A stretch of 64,000 nt of DNA from an uncultured Propionibacteriaceae bacterium (GTDB lineage: Bacteria; Actinomycetota; Actinomycetes; Propionibacteriales; Propionibacteriaceae), in contig CALCKT010000012.1 of assembly GCA_937965785.1 (NCBI GenBank), forward strand, positions 78,449-142,448, given 5' to 3'. Below the pieces are notes generated by a model that was given only the letters and a program-made list of their open reading frames with translations, was not told the origin of the DNA and made no database searches. The stretch's first letter is position 1, and each line of letters opens with the position of its first letter. Made by a program: the position numbers and the translations under genes. Below, in pieces: positions 1 to 8,153 of this stretch.

Positions 1-699
1 CTCCAGCAGTTGCGGGGTCACCACTGCGGCCGGGTCGCCGTCGGCGACGATGTGTCCCCGGCTCAGTGCGACCAGCCGGTCGGCGTAGCGGGCGGCGTGT
101 TCCAGGTCGTGCAGCACCGAGACCACCGTCAGGCCGCGGGCGCGTCGCAGCCGCGCGATGAGGTCCAGCACCTCCAGCTGATGGCAGACGTCGAGGAAGG
201 TCGTCGGTTCGTCCAGCAGCAGGATCGAGGCGTCCTGGGCCAGGGCCAGGGCCAGCCGGACCCGCTGGCGTTCGCCACCGGACAGGCTGTCGACCATCCG
301 GTCGCCGAGGTGGGTCGTGCCGGTCTCGGCCAGCGCGACGGCGCAGTGCTCGTCGAAGGGGTCGCGCAGCATCGCCCACATGGATCGCTGCGGGAACCTG
401 CCGTGGGCCACCAGCTGGCGCACCGTCATGCCGGGGACGCGGGGCAGTTGCTGGGGCAGCAACGCCACCCGCCGGGCGACCAGGCGCCGCGGCGTGGACG
501 CGATGCTGGTCCCGTCCAGCAGCGACTCGCCCTGGATCCGCAACTCCCCAGACAGGGCACGCAGCAGCGTCGATTTTCCGCAGCCGTTCGCCCCGACCAG
601 GGCGACCCACTCCCCCCGGCCGATCTTGAGGTCGAGGTGGTCGAGGACGAGCCGGTCCCCGAACTGGACGCAGGCTCGACGCAGTTCCATCACTGTCAC
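1..699 (-). CDS. Metal-chelate (siderophore/haem/B12-type) ABC importer ATPase, partial
   Basis: Energising subunit of a FecCDE/BtuCD-type importer, acting on the cytoplasmic face. The translation shows Walker A GANGCGKST (about residues 36-44), the signature LSGGERQRV, Walker B ILLLDEP, and an H-loop in VSVLHDLEHAARYAD. The left edge removes only the last few dozen residues. I chose GTG at 699 because AGGAG lies 8 nt upstream and it overlaps the permease stop as GTGA; ATG at 690 is the alternative. It is the last gene seen in a coupled minus-strand set with two permeases and a binding lipoprotein. The substrate cannot be read from the ATPase. The upstream palindrome suggests control by a Fur-superfamily metal repressor. 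Confidence 0.93.
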   Translation of the reverse strand, partial: MTVMELRRACVQFGDRLVLDHLDLKIGRGEWVALVGANGCGKSTLLRALSGELRIQGESLLDGTSIASTPRRLVARRVALLPQQLPRVPGMTVRQLVAHGRFPQRSMWAMLRDPFDEHCAVALAETGTTHLGDRMVDSLSGGERQRVRLALALAQDASILLLDEPTTFLDVCHQLEVLDLIARLRRARGLTVVSVLHDLEHAARYADRLVALSRGHIVADGDPAAVVTPQLLE

Positions 700-1694
700 G
701 GTTCTGACTCCTGGTGTGAGCTGGCCACCGCGACCAGCGCGGCGGCCCCGATGAGGCAGGTGACGGCGCCGACCGGCACCCCCACCTGCTGCCCGTCGCC
801 GGTGAGTTGGATCGCGAGGCTGACGGCCTTGGCGATGAGGTCGGAGGCGGCGACGAACAGCCCCCCACACACCGCGACGAGCACCACCTGTCGCCTCAGC
901 CGCCCGCCGAAGACCAGCCGGACGACGTGGGGCGCGACGAAACCGACGAAGGCGAGCGGCCCCACGGTCGCCACCGCCGCCGAGGCCAGCAGCACCGCGA
1001 TCCCGATGCCCACGCCGCGCCAGAACCCGGGTGAGACCCCGAGGCAGTGGGCGTGGGAGTCGGAGACCGCGAGGATCTCCAGCCGGTCGGCGACCAGCAC
1101 CAGCGCCGCGAACCCGGCGAGGACCGGTATCGCGATCATCGGGACGTGCTCGGCGACGCGGGCCTCCACCGACCCGATCAGCCAGCGCAGCGCTCCCCCG
1201 ACGCCGGTGGGCCGGGCGGCGATGAGGATCGTCACCACCCCGGTCAGGGCCAGCGCCGACAACAGACCGAGCACCGCCGTCTGCTCCGAGGTGCGGCGGT
1301 GGGCCACCAGCCACAGCAGTCCGCCGCCGAGCAGGCCGCCCACGGTCGCCGACAACACCGACGAGAACACCGACCCGCCGTCGATGAGCCCGGTCCCGGA
1401 GGCGATCAGGTAGCCGAGCACCGCCGAGGGGTTCACCGCCGTCAGTTCGGGGGCGGCCAGCGGGTTGCGCAGCACCGACTGCAAGGCCAGCCCGGCCAGG
1501 CCGAGAGCCGTGCCTGCGAACAGGGCGACGACGAGCCGCGGCAGCCGCAGCTCGGTCAGCACCCGCCACGAGACCGCGTCGGTCCCGGCCAGCAGCGCGG
1601 ACCAGTCCACACCCCGCCCCAGCGCGAGATGGGCGGCAGGAACGATGAGCGCGGCGGCCGCGATCCACAGGCCCAGCCGGGCGCGACGGCTCAC
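696..1694 (-). CDS. FecCD/BtuC-family ABC transporter permease (second permease)
   Basis: Inner-membrane channel subunit of a metal-chelate importer, about 332 residues, the usual size for the family. It is built of repeated hydrophobic segments and carries the family features LRLPRLVVALFAGTALGLAG near the N-terminus, the NPLAAPELTAVNPSA stretch and a late GPLAFVGFVAPH motif. The open frame extends to 1754, but GTG at 1694 overlaps the stop of the upstream permease as GTGA and has GGGGAGG 8 nt before it, so I take that as the start. It probably forms a heterodimer with the neighbouring permease. Confidence 0.93.
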   Translation of the reverse strand: MSRRARLGLWIAAAALIVPAAHLALGRGVDWSALLAGTDAVSWRVLTELRLPRLVVALFAGTALGLAGLALQSVLRNPLAAPELTAVNPSAVLGYLIASGTGLIDGGSVFSSVLSATVGGLLGGGLLWLVAHRRTSEQTAVLGLLSALALTGVVTILIAARPTGVGGALRWLIGSVEARVAEHVPMIAIPVLAGFAALVLVADRLEILAVSDSHAHCLGVSPGFWRGVGIGIAVLLASAAVATVGPLAFVGFVAPHVVRLVFGGRLRRQVVLVAVCGGLFVAASDLIAKAVSLAIQLTGDGQQVGVPVGAVTCLIGAAALVAVASSHQESEP

Positions 1695-2638
1695 CGGTCC
1701 GGCCTCCCCGCCACGAAGACCATGGCGACGCAGAACCCGATCAGCGCGGTCCACGCCCCGAGCGGGGTCTCGAAGGGCTTGAACAGCTCCCGCGCCGCGA
1801 TGTCGGCGCCGACGCTCACCCCGGCCCCGATGATCGCCGTCACCGCGAGCCGGAACACCTCACCCGCTGCCGGGACGAACCACCGGGTCACGGTCGGGGC
1901 GACGAAGGCGACCCAGGCGATGGGGCCGCAGGCCGCCACCACGAGCGCGACCAGCAACGCGGCGACGCCGAGGGCCAGCAGCCGCCAGCGGCCCGGCCTC
2001 ATCCCCAGAGCGGAGGCCTGTTCGTCGCCGAGGGACAGCACCCCCAGCGCAGGCAGCACCGCGACCGTGGCGGCGCAGCCGATGACCAGGGGGACGATCA
2101 GCGGCAGGGCGACATCGGCCGTGATCTCGGTGAGCGAACCCACGAGGTATTTGAAGATGATGCTCAACTCGACCTGGTCGGCCGTCGACATCACGGTCAG
2201 CACCGCCGCCTGCCAGGCCGTCGAGACCGCCGCCCCGATGAGCAGGGTCTGCGCGGCGCCGCGTCCCCTCGCGGCCGCGAGCAGGCACAGGGCACCCCCC
2301 GCCACAGCTCCGGCCAGGGCCCCGGCCGTGCGGGCCGTCAGCGAGTGGACGCCGCTGGTGACCAGCAGCGCCGCCACGAAGGCGGCTCCCCCGCTGACAC
2401 CCAGCAGGTCGGGCACCGCGAGCGGGTTGCGCATGGCCCGCTGCACCAGCAGCCCCGCTACCCCGAGCCCGGCCCCGGCGGCCGCACCCACCAGCAGCCG
2501 GGGCAGACGAATCTCAAGGAACACGATCCGCGCGACCCGTCCCGACGCGGGCAGGCCGAGATAGAGGCTTGCCGTGACGAGAGCGGCCCCCGCCACGGCA
2601 AGCAGTATCAGGATCGTGATCCGCTGGCGGAGCCCCAC
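1691..2638 (-). CDS. FecCD/BtuC-family ABC transporter permease (first permease)
   Basis: Membrane permease of the same importer, 315 residues. It starts at GTG 2638, whose first base is the last base of the binding-protein stop codon, so translation is coupled. Family signatures are LEIRLPRLLVGAAAGAGLG near the N-terminus, NPLAVPDLLGVSGGAAF, and GPIAWVAFVAPTVTRW near the C-terminus. Paired FecC/FecD-type genes between a binding protein and an ATPase are the standard arrangement for ferric-siderophore, haem and some cobalamin importers. Substrate unknown. Confidence 0.93.
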   Translation of the reverse strand: MGLRQRITILILLAVAGAALVTASLYLGLPASGRVARIVFLEIRLPRLLVGAAAGAGLGVAGLLVQRAMRNPLAVPDLLGVSGGAAFVAALLVTSGVHSLTARTAGALAGAVAGGALCLLAAARGRGAAQTLLIGAAVSTAWQAAVLTVMSTADQVELSIIFKYLVGSLTEITADVALPLIVPLVIGCAATVAVLPALGVLSLGDEQASALGMRPGRWRLLALGVAALLVALVVAACGPIAWVAFVAPTVTRWFVPAAGEVFRLAVTAIIGAGVSVGADIAARELFKPFETPLGAWTALIGFCVAMVFVAGRPDR

Positions 2639-3651
2639 TACTTCTTCAGGTCACGTTCGATGTGGTCCACGGCCTCGGTCACGGCGGTGGCGATGCACCG
2701 GGTGCCCCGGCAGAACGTCCACAGTTCCTTGTTGACCTCGTGGACGTGGCCGTTCTTCACCGCGGTGATCTGCTTCCACACCGGGTTGTCGGCGTAGATC
2801 TCCGTGGCCTTCTTGTCGGTCGGGGCGAAGGTCATCGACGAGACGAACATGACCTTCGGGTCCTTCTCCAGGATCTGCTCCATGCTGTAGGCCCCGGCCT
2901 TGACCGGGTCGGTGCCGAGCACCTCGAATGGGTTGTTGACGACCTTTGCCAGGGCACTGCCCAGCGGATCGGCGCCCTTGGTGGCCACGCCCATGCCGGA
3001 GGCCCCACCCCACATCAGCAGGACGGGTTCACCGGCCACGCCCGCCGTCGCAGCCTTCTGCTTCGCCGCCGCCATGGCCTCCTGGTAGGCCGTCTCGGCC
3101 TTGACCTGGGCGTCCACCTTGCCGGTGAGTGTGGCGACCATCCGCAGATAGGCCAAGGAGTCCTCGTCCGTCTTGACGTTGACCAGCAGCACCGGCGAGA
3201 ACTTCTCCAGCGCGGGCTTGAGCGTCTCGTGGACGCCCGCGAGCCCGATCACCAGGTCGGGTTTGACCCCTGCGGCGAACGAGGTGTCCTCGGCCCCGAA
3301 GCTGCCGGGCACCACCGGAATGTCCTTGCCCTTGTCGCCGAAGATCTCTGGCCGGGTCGCCAGATTGGGGGTGGAGGTGGCCACCGGGACGATGTCGAGA
3401 CTGGCCAGGATGTCGTCACAGATGCCGGTGAGGCACACGATGCGCTGCGGAGCGGCGGGAACGCTCACCTCGGCCCCATCGGGGCCGGTCGCGGTGAGGG
3501 CGGGCGTCACCGGGGTGACACCGGCGACGGGTGCCGAGCTCGTCGCCGCCGTTGGGGCAGGAGATGTCCCCGGCGCGTCCGCACCGGGCACGCAGGCCGA
3601 CAGGGCGCAGGCGGCAGCAAGGCCCATCAGGACTAGACCACGACGGATCAT
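2638..3651 (-). CDS. Metal-chelate ABC transporter substrate-binding lipoprotein (FecB/FhuD/BtuF fold)
   Basis: Cell-surface lipoprotein that would deliver a metal chelate to the two permeases. The frame is open to 3930, but ATG at 3651 is preceded by GGGAG and gives a clean lipoprotein signal, MIRRGLVLMGLAAACALSAC, with lipobox Cys20. A threonine/alanine/proline-rich linker follows, then the class III binding-protein fold (APQRIVCLTGICDDILASL, later KPDLVIGLAGVHETLKP). Cysteines occur near the C-terminus in TFCRGTRC. First gene of the operon; the TGATA-N5-TATCA palindrome lies just upstream of its ribosome binding site. Iron, zinc or cobalt chelates are all possible. Confidence 0.92.
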   Translation of the reverse strand: MIRRGLVLMGLAAACALSACVPGADAPGTSPAPTAATSSAPVAGVTPVTPALTATGPDGAEVSVPAAPQRIVCLTGICDDILASLDIVPVATSTPNLATRPEIFGDKGKDIPVVPGSFGAEDTSFAAGVKPDLVIGLAGVHETLKPALEKFSPVLLVNVKTDEDSLAYLRMVATLTGKVDAQVKAETAYQEAMAAAKQKAATAGVAGEPVLLMWGGASGMGVATKGADPLGSALAKVVNNPFEVLGTDPVKAGAYSMEQILEKDPKVMFVSSMTFAPTDKKATEIYADNPVWKQITAVKNGHVHEVNKELWTFCRGTRCIATAVTEAVDHIERDLKK

Positions 3652-3667
3652 TCGAAACTCCCAAGAA

Positions 3668-3682
3668 TGATAGCGGTTATCA
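3668..3682. promoter_or_regulatory. Fur-superfamily-like operator (TGATA-N5-TATCA)
   Basis: The sequence TGATAGCGGTTATCA has perfect 5-bp arms around a 5-bp centre and lies 17-31 bp upstream of the binding-lipoprotein start, on the side facing the methyltransferase. Its arms match the outer halves of Fur/Zur-type boxes (TGATAATCATTATCA-like). It could control both divergent genes. Which metal repressor binds is not decidable from sequence; an IdeR/DtxR box is of a different type. Confidence 0.5.
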
Positions 3683-3951
3683 ATTGCAGGGCAATAGTAT
3701 GCCCACCCCTCACCGCTGTCCACGCGGGGTGGGTTCAGCCGCGATGGGCCCCGGGCGTCGCCCCCAACGCCCCGCCGGGCAAGCGACGGGCAGACATCCC
3801 GCGGCGCCCGGCTCCCCTCTCGCACGGAGCAGGGAGCGTCTCGGCTGCGTCGAGGCACCTGTTCGAGGCCGGGCCCTGTAAGAATGGCTCTCAGCAGACT
3901 ATGGTTGGTCCCATCATCGCCTGGAGGCATTTGCGATACAGGAGGGATGCC

Positions 3952-3978
3952 ATGGAACGAGGGATGGTCACGGCATGA
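3952..3978 (+). CDS. Eight-codon upstream ORF coupled to the methyltransferase
   Basis: A strong ribosome binding site, AGGAGGG at 3940-3946, serves ATG 3952, not the downstream gene. The mini-ORF encodes MERGMVTA and its TGA overlaps the ATG of the methyltransferase (ATGA). This arrangement would make methyltransferase translation depend on ribosomes finishing the leader. The product itself probably has no function. It could also be a remnant of a longer upstream gene. Confidence 0.45.
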   Translation: MERGMVTA

Positions 3979-4700
3979 GCAAGGACGCCTACGCCGTCAG
4001 CGCGCAGGTCTACGACCTGCTCAACGCCAGCTTCCGCCCAGCACAGGTGGCGGCTTTGGAGAGGCTGATTCCGCTGGTCCGCGCCGGGGCGGGGCCGGTG
4101 CTCGACATCGGGGCCGGATCGGGGCTGAACACGGTCTTCGTCCTGGAGCACCTACCGGACGCCCATGTTTACGCCCTGGAACCCAGCCCCGCGATGAGGG
4201 CGCTGGTCCTGACGAAGGTTGCCGCGCACCCGGAGTGGTTCGACCGGGTCACGATCCGACCCGAGGCCTTCGGCGCCGCTCCCCTGCCTGATGCCATCGG
4301 CGCGGCGATCCTGCTGGGCGTCCTCGGCCACTTCAGCCCGGACGAACGGGCCGCGCTGTTCGCTGCCCTCGCCGCCCGGCTCCCCGAGGGCGGGGCCGCC
4401 CTGACGGATTTGCAGCCGCCCTGCCGGCCCGCGCGGGTGGAACCCTACGAGATCGCCAGCACCCGGATCGGCGACCTGACCTATAGCGGCCTCGCGGAGG
4501 GATGGCCACTCGACGACGAGCGCATGCGCTGGAGAATGACCTGCCGCACCCTCGACGGCGATCGCGTGCTGACCGAGGAGACCACCGAATACATGTTCCG
4601 CCACCCGGACCCCGAGGTCATCCGGGCCGAACTCCGCGCCACCGGACTCAGCCTCGACCAGATCGACGACACCACCTTCTACCTCATCGTCAAGGACTGA
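3975..4700 (+). CDS. Class I SAM-dependent methyltransferase
   Basis: Cytosolic methyltransferase of 241 residues with a Rossmann fold. The SAM-binding loop VLDIGAGSGLNT lies at about residues 42-53, with an acidic strand end (ALEPSPAMRAL) after it. A C-terminal insertion-rich region follows (TEETTEYMFRHPDPEVI, then FYLIVKD at the end). It is divergent from the metal-chelate importer across a shared control region, which suggests a link to making or modifying a metallophore, but no biosynthetic partner is present. The start is fixed by overlap with the upstream mini-ORF. The substrate is unknown. Confidence 0.85.
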   Translation: MSKDAYAVSAQVYDLLNASFRPAQVAALERLIPLVRAGAGPVLDIGAGSGLNTVFVLEHLPDAHVYALEPSPAMRALVLTKVAAHPEWFDRVTIRPEAFGAAPLPDAIGAAILLGVLGHFSPDERAALFAALAARLPEGGAALTDLQPPCRPARVEPYEIASTRIGDLTYSGLAEGWPLDDERMRWRMTCRTLDGDRVLTEETTEYMFRHPDPEVIRAELRATGLSLDQIDDTTFYLIVKD

Positions 4701-4702
4701 CT

Positions 4703-4741
4703 CACCCGCCCCGCGGTTCACGGGCATCTCCCGGGCGGGTG
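4703..4741 (+). terminator. Possible terminator hairpin after the methyltransferase
   Basis: CACCCGCCC at 4703-4711 can pair with GGGCGGGTG at 4733-4741, leaving a loop of about 20 nt directly after the stop codon. There is no clear T-run, so the call is tentative. Confidence 0.35.
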
Positions 4742-5214
4742 GGGATGCGGATCCTCGGCCGGGCTTCGACGAACCCGGAGCGCCGGTTCGCGGGCGCCGC
4801 GTTGGCGCTCGCTGGCATCCTGACTTGGGTTCAGCACCGAAAGCCGCGCTGAGTACCCGGGCGGCAATATTTTCGTCACCGGTTACCTCGGCACGCATTT
4901 TCTTCACCATCACCTAGAGAGGATCCGGTTTACCCAAGCCTCAGACGACGGAACGCCAGCAGATCAATTGGTTCAGGGTTTTCAAGGCGCCAGCCTGCTG
5001 GCAGAATGGTTGTAGCCAGAGGAGCTCTGAGCACGAGGAGATAGGATGTGCCCGAAACTCGTTGCCCCTTCGTTCGCCACGACGGCTGATGAGCGCGACA
5101 TGACCAGGGCGGATAGCCAGCACAACTTACCTGCCGTCGCCCCCCAGCGTCCCTGCCATGCCCGCAGCCTTAGGCGCTCCGAATAATCTAACCTGACTGT
5201 CGCAAACAGCGGCT
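4742..5214. other. Gene-free transition zone into AT-richer DNA
   Basis: No convincing gene is seen. The first third is GC-rich and the rest becomes distinctly AT-richer towards the GNAT gene, marking a composition boundary around 4860. The long minus-strand frame here runs antisense through the methyltransferase and looks like a GC shadow. Confidence 0.4.
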
Positions 5215-6453
5215 GTGAAGATAGGTAATCTGATGGATAAGATTCCTTGGAACAAGAAACTCAAGAGTATTGCTTGGTCAGCTAGACAGTTTCGGCCGCT
5301 CCCCGTGGTGAGCATTGTCATCTTCGCAGCTGGGGTGACCCTGTTCACACCACTGGATATGGAGACCTCAGACAAGATCTCGCTCTTCTCGTTGATCACA
5401 GCATTCTGCGGAGCCTTACTGGTGGTAGCCGAGCTCAGAATGAACCAGAACACTACCAAATGTAATTTGATTATCAAATTGAACTCATACTACCACGATA
5501 ACGATTCGTTAATGAAGGTGTACGAGGCACTCGAAGACGAGAATCGCAATCTTGCTGGCGAGTCAAATTTCACACATATCACAAAGAGTGAGATCGCTTC
5601 GTTCATGGATTTTTACGAGAACATCGCATACTTGACGAAAGCCAAAGTCATTAGCATAGCAGATATTGACGACCTCTTCGGCTACCGATTCTTCTCGTTC
5701 ATGCATTGTCCCTATTTGCAAGAGTGCCACATTCTTCCATCTTCGTCCTCTTACATTCAGATCTTCGGTCTCTATGAGAAGTGGATTCAGTATCGCGAAG
5801 ACCGCGCGACTCATGGTGTGGACGGGGCCGTTACGGTGCGATCCACGAATAGATACGAGAAGGATTACCTGATCAAGCGCCTGTACTTGCACGACCCAGG
5901 TTACGGCCCGCGAGTAGAATACGGCAGCCTGGAAAATAAGGAAAAGTGCATCCACTTGCTGGGTGTGACTTTTCCCGAGGTATCCAAAGTCTTGGCACTG
6001 CAGGACGACTGTGTGCCACCGAATGCACCTCACAAAGAGTATATTCCTCTAACGCGAAGTAAATTGTTGGAATCCATGCACCTTGACCGTTGTATTGGAG
6101 CCTATGTTGACGACAAACTCATTGGTTTCGCGATCTTCGTGTCGAACCGCAGCGGGTCAAGAAACCTTGGAGCGTCGTTAGCCGGTGTCAAGCCAGCCAA
6201 AGCCATCACCTTCGATGCCTTGTTCGTTCATCCAGACTTCAGGGGGCTCGGCATTCAGCGCAAATTCATCAAGTTGTGTAGACAGTTCGCCATGGAAAAC
6301 GATGTCACAGATGTGTACACCATTACTGCACCCAACAATCCGCATGCAAAGAGCAATTTCCTACTTAGCGGGTTCGAACTGACCCCTCCGAAAAGAGTCA
6401 ACGAAGTGGGGGGCGTCCTGCTACATCTCAATTTGACATCCACGACCCCGTGA
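5215..6453 (+). CDS. Membrane-anchored GNAT acetyltransferase-like protein with unusual N-terminal domain
   Basis: A 412-residue protein with three parts. Residues about 28-75 hold two hydrophobic segments (PLPVVSIVIFAAGVTLF and ISLFSLITAFCGALLVVAEL). A middle helical part (about 80-190) resembles the DUF4760-like layout of two TM helices followed by a cytosolic helical domain. A C-terminal GNAT domain has the acetyl-CoA loop HPDFRGLGIQRKFI (about 342-355) and ends in LLSGFELTPPKR. Codon use is AT-rich, unlike all neighbours, so horizontal acquisition is likely. GTG 5215 is the first start; ATG 5233 has a better spaced AGG. The acceptor substrate is unknown, and I see no partner antitoxin. 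Confidence 0.75.
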   Translation: MKIGNLMDKIPWNKKLKSIAWSARQFRPLPVVSIVIFAAGVTLFTPLDMETSDKISLFSLITAFCGALLVVAELRMNQNTTKCNLIIKLNSYYHDNDSLMKVYEALEDENRNLAGESNFTHITKSEIASFMDFYENIAYLTKAKVISIADIDDLFGYRFFSFMHCPYLQECHILPSSSSYIQIFGLYEKWIQYREDRATHGVDGAVTVRSTNRYEKDYLIKRLYLHDPGYGPRVEYGSLENKEKCIHLLGVTFPEVSKVLALQDDCVPPNAPHKEYIPLTRSKLLESMHLDRCIGAYVDDKLIGFAIFVSNRSGSRNLGASLAGVKPAKAITFDALFVHPDFRGLGIQRKFIKLCRQFAMENDVTDVYTITAPNNPHAKSNFLLSGFELTPPKRVNEVGGVLLHLNLTSTTP

Positions 6454-6799
6454 GTTGAGCTGGCAAATACGGGGCAACCAAAAACACCCTGGCTCTTCAC
6501 TTTAGGCTGCGTAGGGCGCGTTCTGCGACGCTAAGGAGGATGCGTATGCGGTAGGCGGAAGAGCGATAATCAAGACTTGCGGATCGGGTATGTCATGTGG
6601 TGTAGGCGCCATCTCCTGATTGATGTCAGTGGTCCGTGGGTAAGGCCAGTGCGCACCCGAGGTAGTCGCAGAAGGAGGGCAGTACGTCGAGGTCGTCGGT
6701 GATCTTCACAGCCGTTTTTAGGAACTTCGCCCTGTAGTCGACGGCAAACGCTGTTGCTGCGGCTAGGTGTACTCGGCTATCAGGTTGGTGACAGTCGGC
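6454..6799. other. Intergenic AT-rich stretch bordering an IS remnant
   Basis: No intact gene is seen between the GNAT gene and the decayed transposase. On the minus strand the part after about 6600 can be read as a weak continuation of the transposase C-terminus, but stops interrupt it. Confidence 0.35.
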
Positions 6800-7730
6800 T
6801 GATGGGGGTTGGTTTCCGAGGGGGGTGTGGTTGCGTTCATTGTTGTACTGGTGGAGCCGGGGGCGAGCGTGTCAGCGTATTTTTGATTGCTTTGGAAGGG
6901 CTACCGGTAGGCCCATTTGGTTTGCAGGGTCCGGTTGAACCGTTCCACTTTCCTGTCCCGCCGGGGGCAGTGTGGGCGGATGGACACATGTTTGTTCCCG
7001 CGCTGGTCCAGTAGTTCGGCCAGCGCGGGGCTGCGCGTATATGACCAGTGGTTGTCGCTCATGAACCGCTCGACCCGGATCCCGGTATCTGTGTAGGCTG
7101 CCAGGGCGCGGGCCAGGAAACCCACCGGTGGCTGCGGTCTTGTCGTCCAGGATCTCAGCGTAGGCACAGCAGAGTAGTCATCGACCACGGAAGTGGGGAT
7201 AGTCGTAACCGAGCTTGGAGTTTCTTGCGGGCAGCGGTGGAGTCCATCTGGCGGCCATGGAGCCTCCAGCTGCCTGCGTCAGGGATCCTGCCCAATCTTC
7301 TTCACATCGGTGTGGCCCAAGAAACCGGGCTGGTCGTGCTCGTAGTGGATCGCGGTGGTCTTCAATGCCCGGATCACAGTGCTGGTGAGCGGGTCGAGTT
7401 CGCGCATGCGAGGCATGTGGTGATAGTGCGTGTCGGGACGCCCCTGCGGGCGGCGACCCACTCCGGGTCTCGATGTTGCTCACGACGCAGCCGCAGGACC
7501 TGGTGCTCGACCTCGAGTGGCGTCCGGTTCAGGTGATGATGCGGGGCGCTGGAACGATCCACGAGCCCAGTCTCACCAAGTTCTCGGTATCGGTTCAGCC
7601 ACCGGTGAGCGCACTGACGAAAGATCCCCACCGCTGGGCCACAAGCCCATCCCTCGACAATGACACGGTGAACCAGCAACAGCCGACCATGAACAGTCAA
7701 ATCAGGCCTCAGAGCGGGACACGAGGACCT
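6800..7730 (-). pseudogene. IS481-family transposase, decayed in several frames
   Basis: The N-terminal HTH part (LTVHGRLLLVHRVIVEGWAC and RQCAHRWLNRYRELGETGLV, read upstream of about 7700) is in one frame. The core fragment HYEHDQPGFLGHTDVKKIGQ lies in a second frame near 7290-7380. The DDE catalytic C-terminus (MVDDYSAVPTLR, later FMSDNHWSYTRS and RKVERFNRTLQTKWAYR) is in a third near 6900-7190. A further YNNERNHTP-like stretch follows near 6800. The DVKKIG core and DNHWSYT are typical of IS481 transposases. At least two frameshifts and a lost start make it non-functional. No terminal repeats could be identified. Confidence 0.85.
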
Positions 7731-7815
7731 CCAGTTGATCGGCGTGAACGCTTTCAACGCCCCACTCAGAGGGCCTCTTTTTCATCAACACCCGGTGTCA
7801 CCCACATCCCGGCCG

Positions 7816-8082
7816 AGTACACCTGGCGGCGGATCGTCGGCGGTTCCGGCCTGTGGGTGGACACCGGGACGGACGCCGTCGCCTTCGTCGAGCAGGCCAA
7901 ACGGGCCGGGGCAGGCTCGCCGCCGGACCGGGCTTCTCGCCCCACGACGGTTACCGCACGATGCTGCGGCTGCCCTTGTGGCACGACGGAGCCGAACTGA
8001 GACGAGGGTTGGGCGCCGCCTTCGGCGAATAAGGGCCACCATGTGGCAATGCTGTGACCACGGGCCGTGGCCCGGGCGAAAA
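7816..8082 (+). pseudogene. Orphan copy of the 3' end of the MocR regulator gene
   Basis: About 265 bp here match, by eye at over 90 percent, the last 215 bp of the MocR-type gene at 15323-16693 plus about 50 bp beyond its stop. Both read WRRI(V/A)GGSGLWVDTGTD, then AVAFVEQAKRAG. The copy has a small deletion after AKRAG that shifts the frame, and no 5' part. It lies directly beside the IS481 remnant, suggesting that a rearrangement copied or left this fragment. It is not expressed as a functional product. Confidence 0.9.
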
Positions 8083-8119
8083 TAGCCGCTCCAGCCAAGA
8101 ACTTTGGGGATGGAACTAC

Positions 8120-8143
8120 AACATTGTTACAGCTTGTTACAGT
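8120..8143. repeat. 24-bp repeat, downstream copy (operator-like)
   Basis: Identical, in the same orientation, to 9572-9595. It contains the hexamer TTACAG, which recurs at 8127, 8137 and 8147, exactly one helical turn apart, running up to the stop codon of the regulator gene. The 24 bp and the third TTACAG are an unusual 3'-end element. Confidence 0.85.
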
Positions 8144-8153
8144 TCATTACAGT

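Noticed and set aside
10..1413. Long plus-strand open frame of 467 codons
   Set aside because: It runs antisense to the ABC ATPase and permease, has no domain pattern and is rich in Arg/Pro/Ala; a typical GC-driven shadow. Similar shadows elsewhere were left out.
4152..4913. 253-codon minus-strand frame starting MMVKKMRAEVTGDE
   Set aside because: Most of it is antisense to the methyltransferase; the few plausible N-terminal residues do not continue into a recognisable domain.
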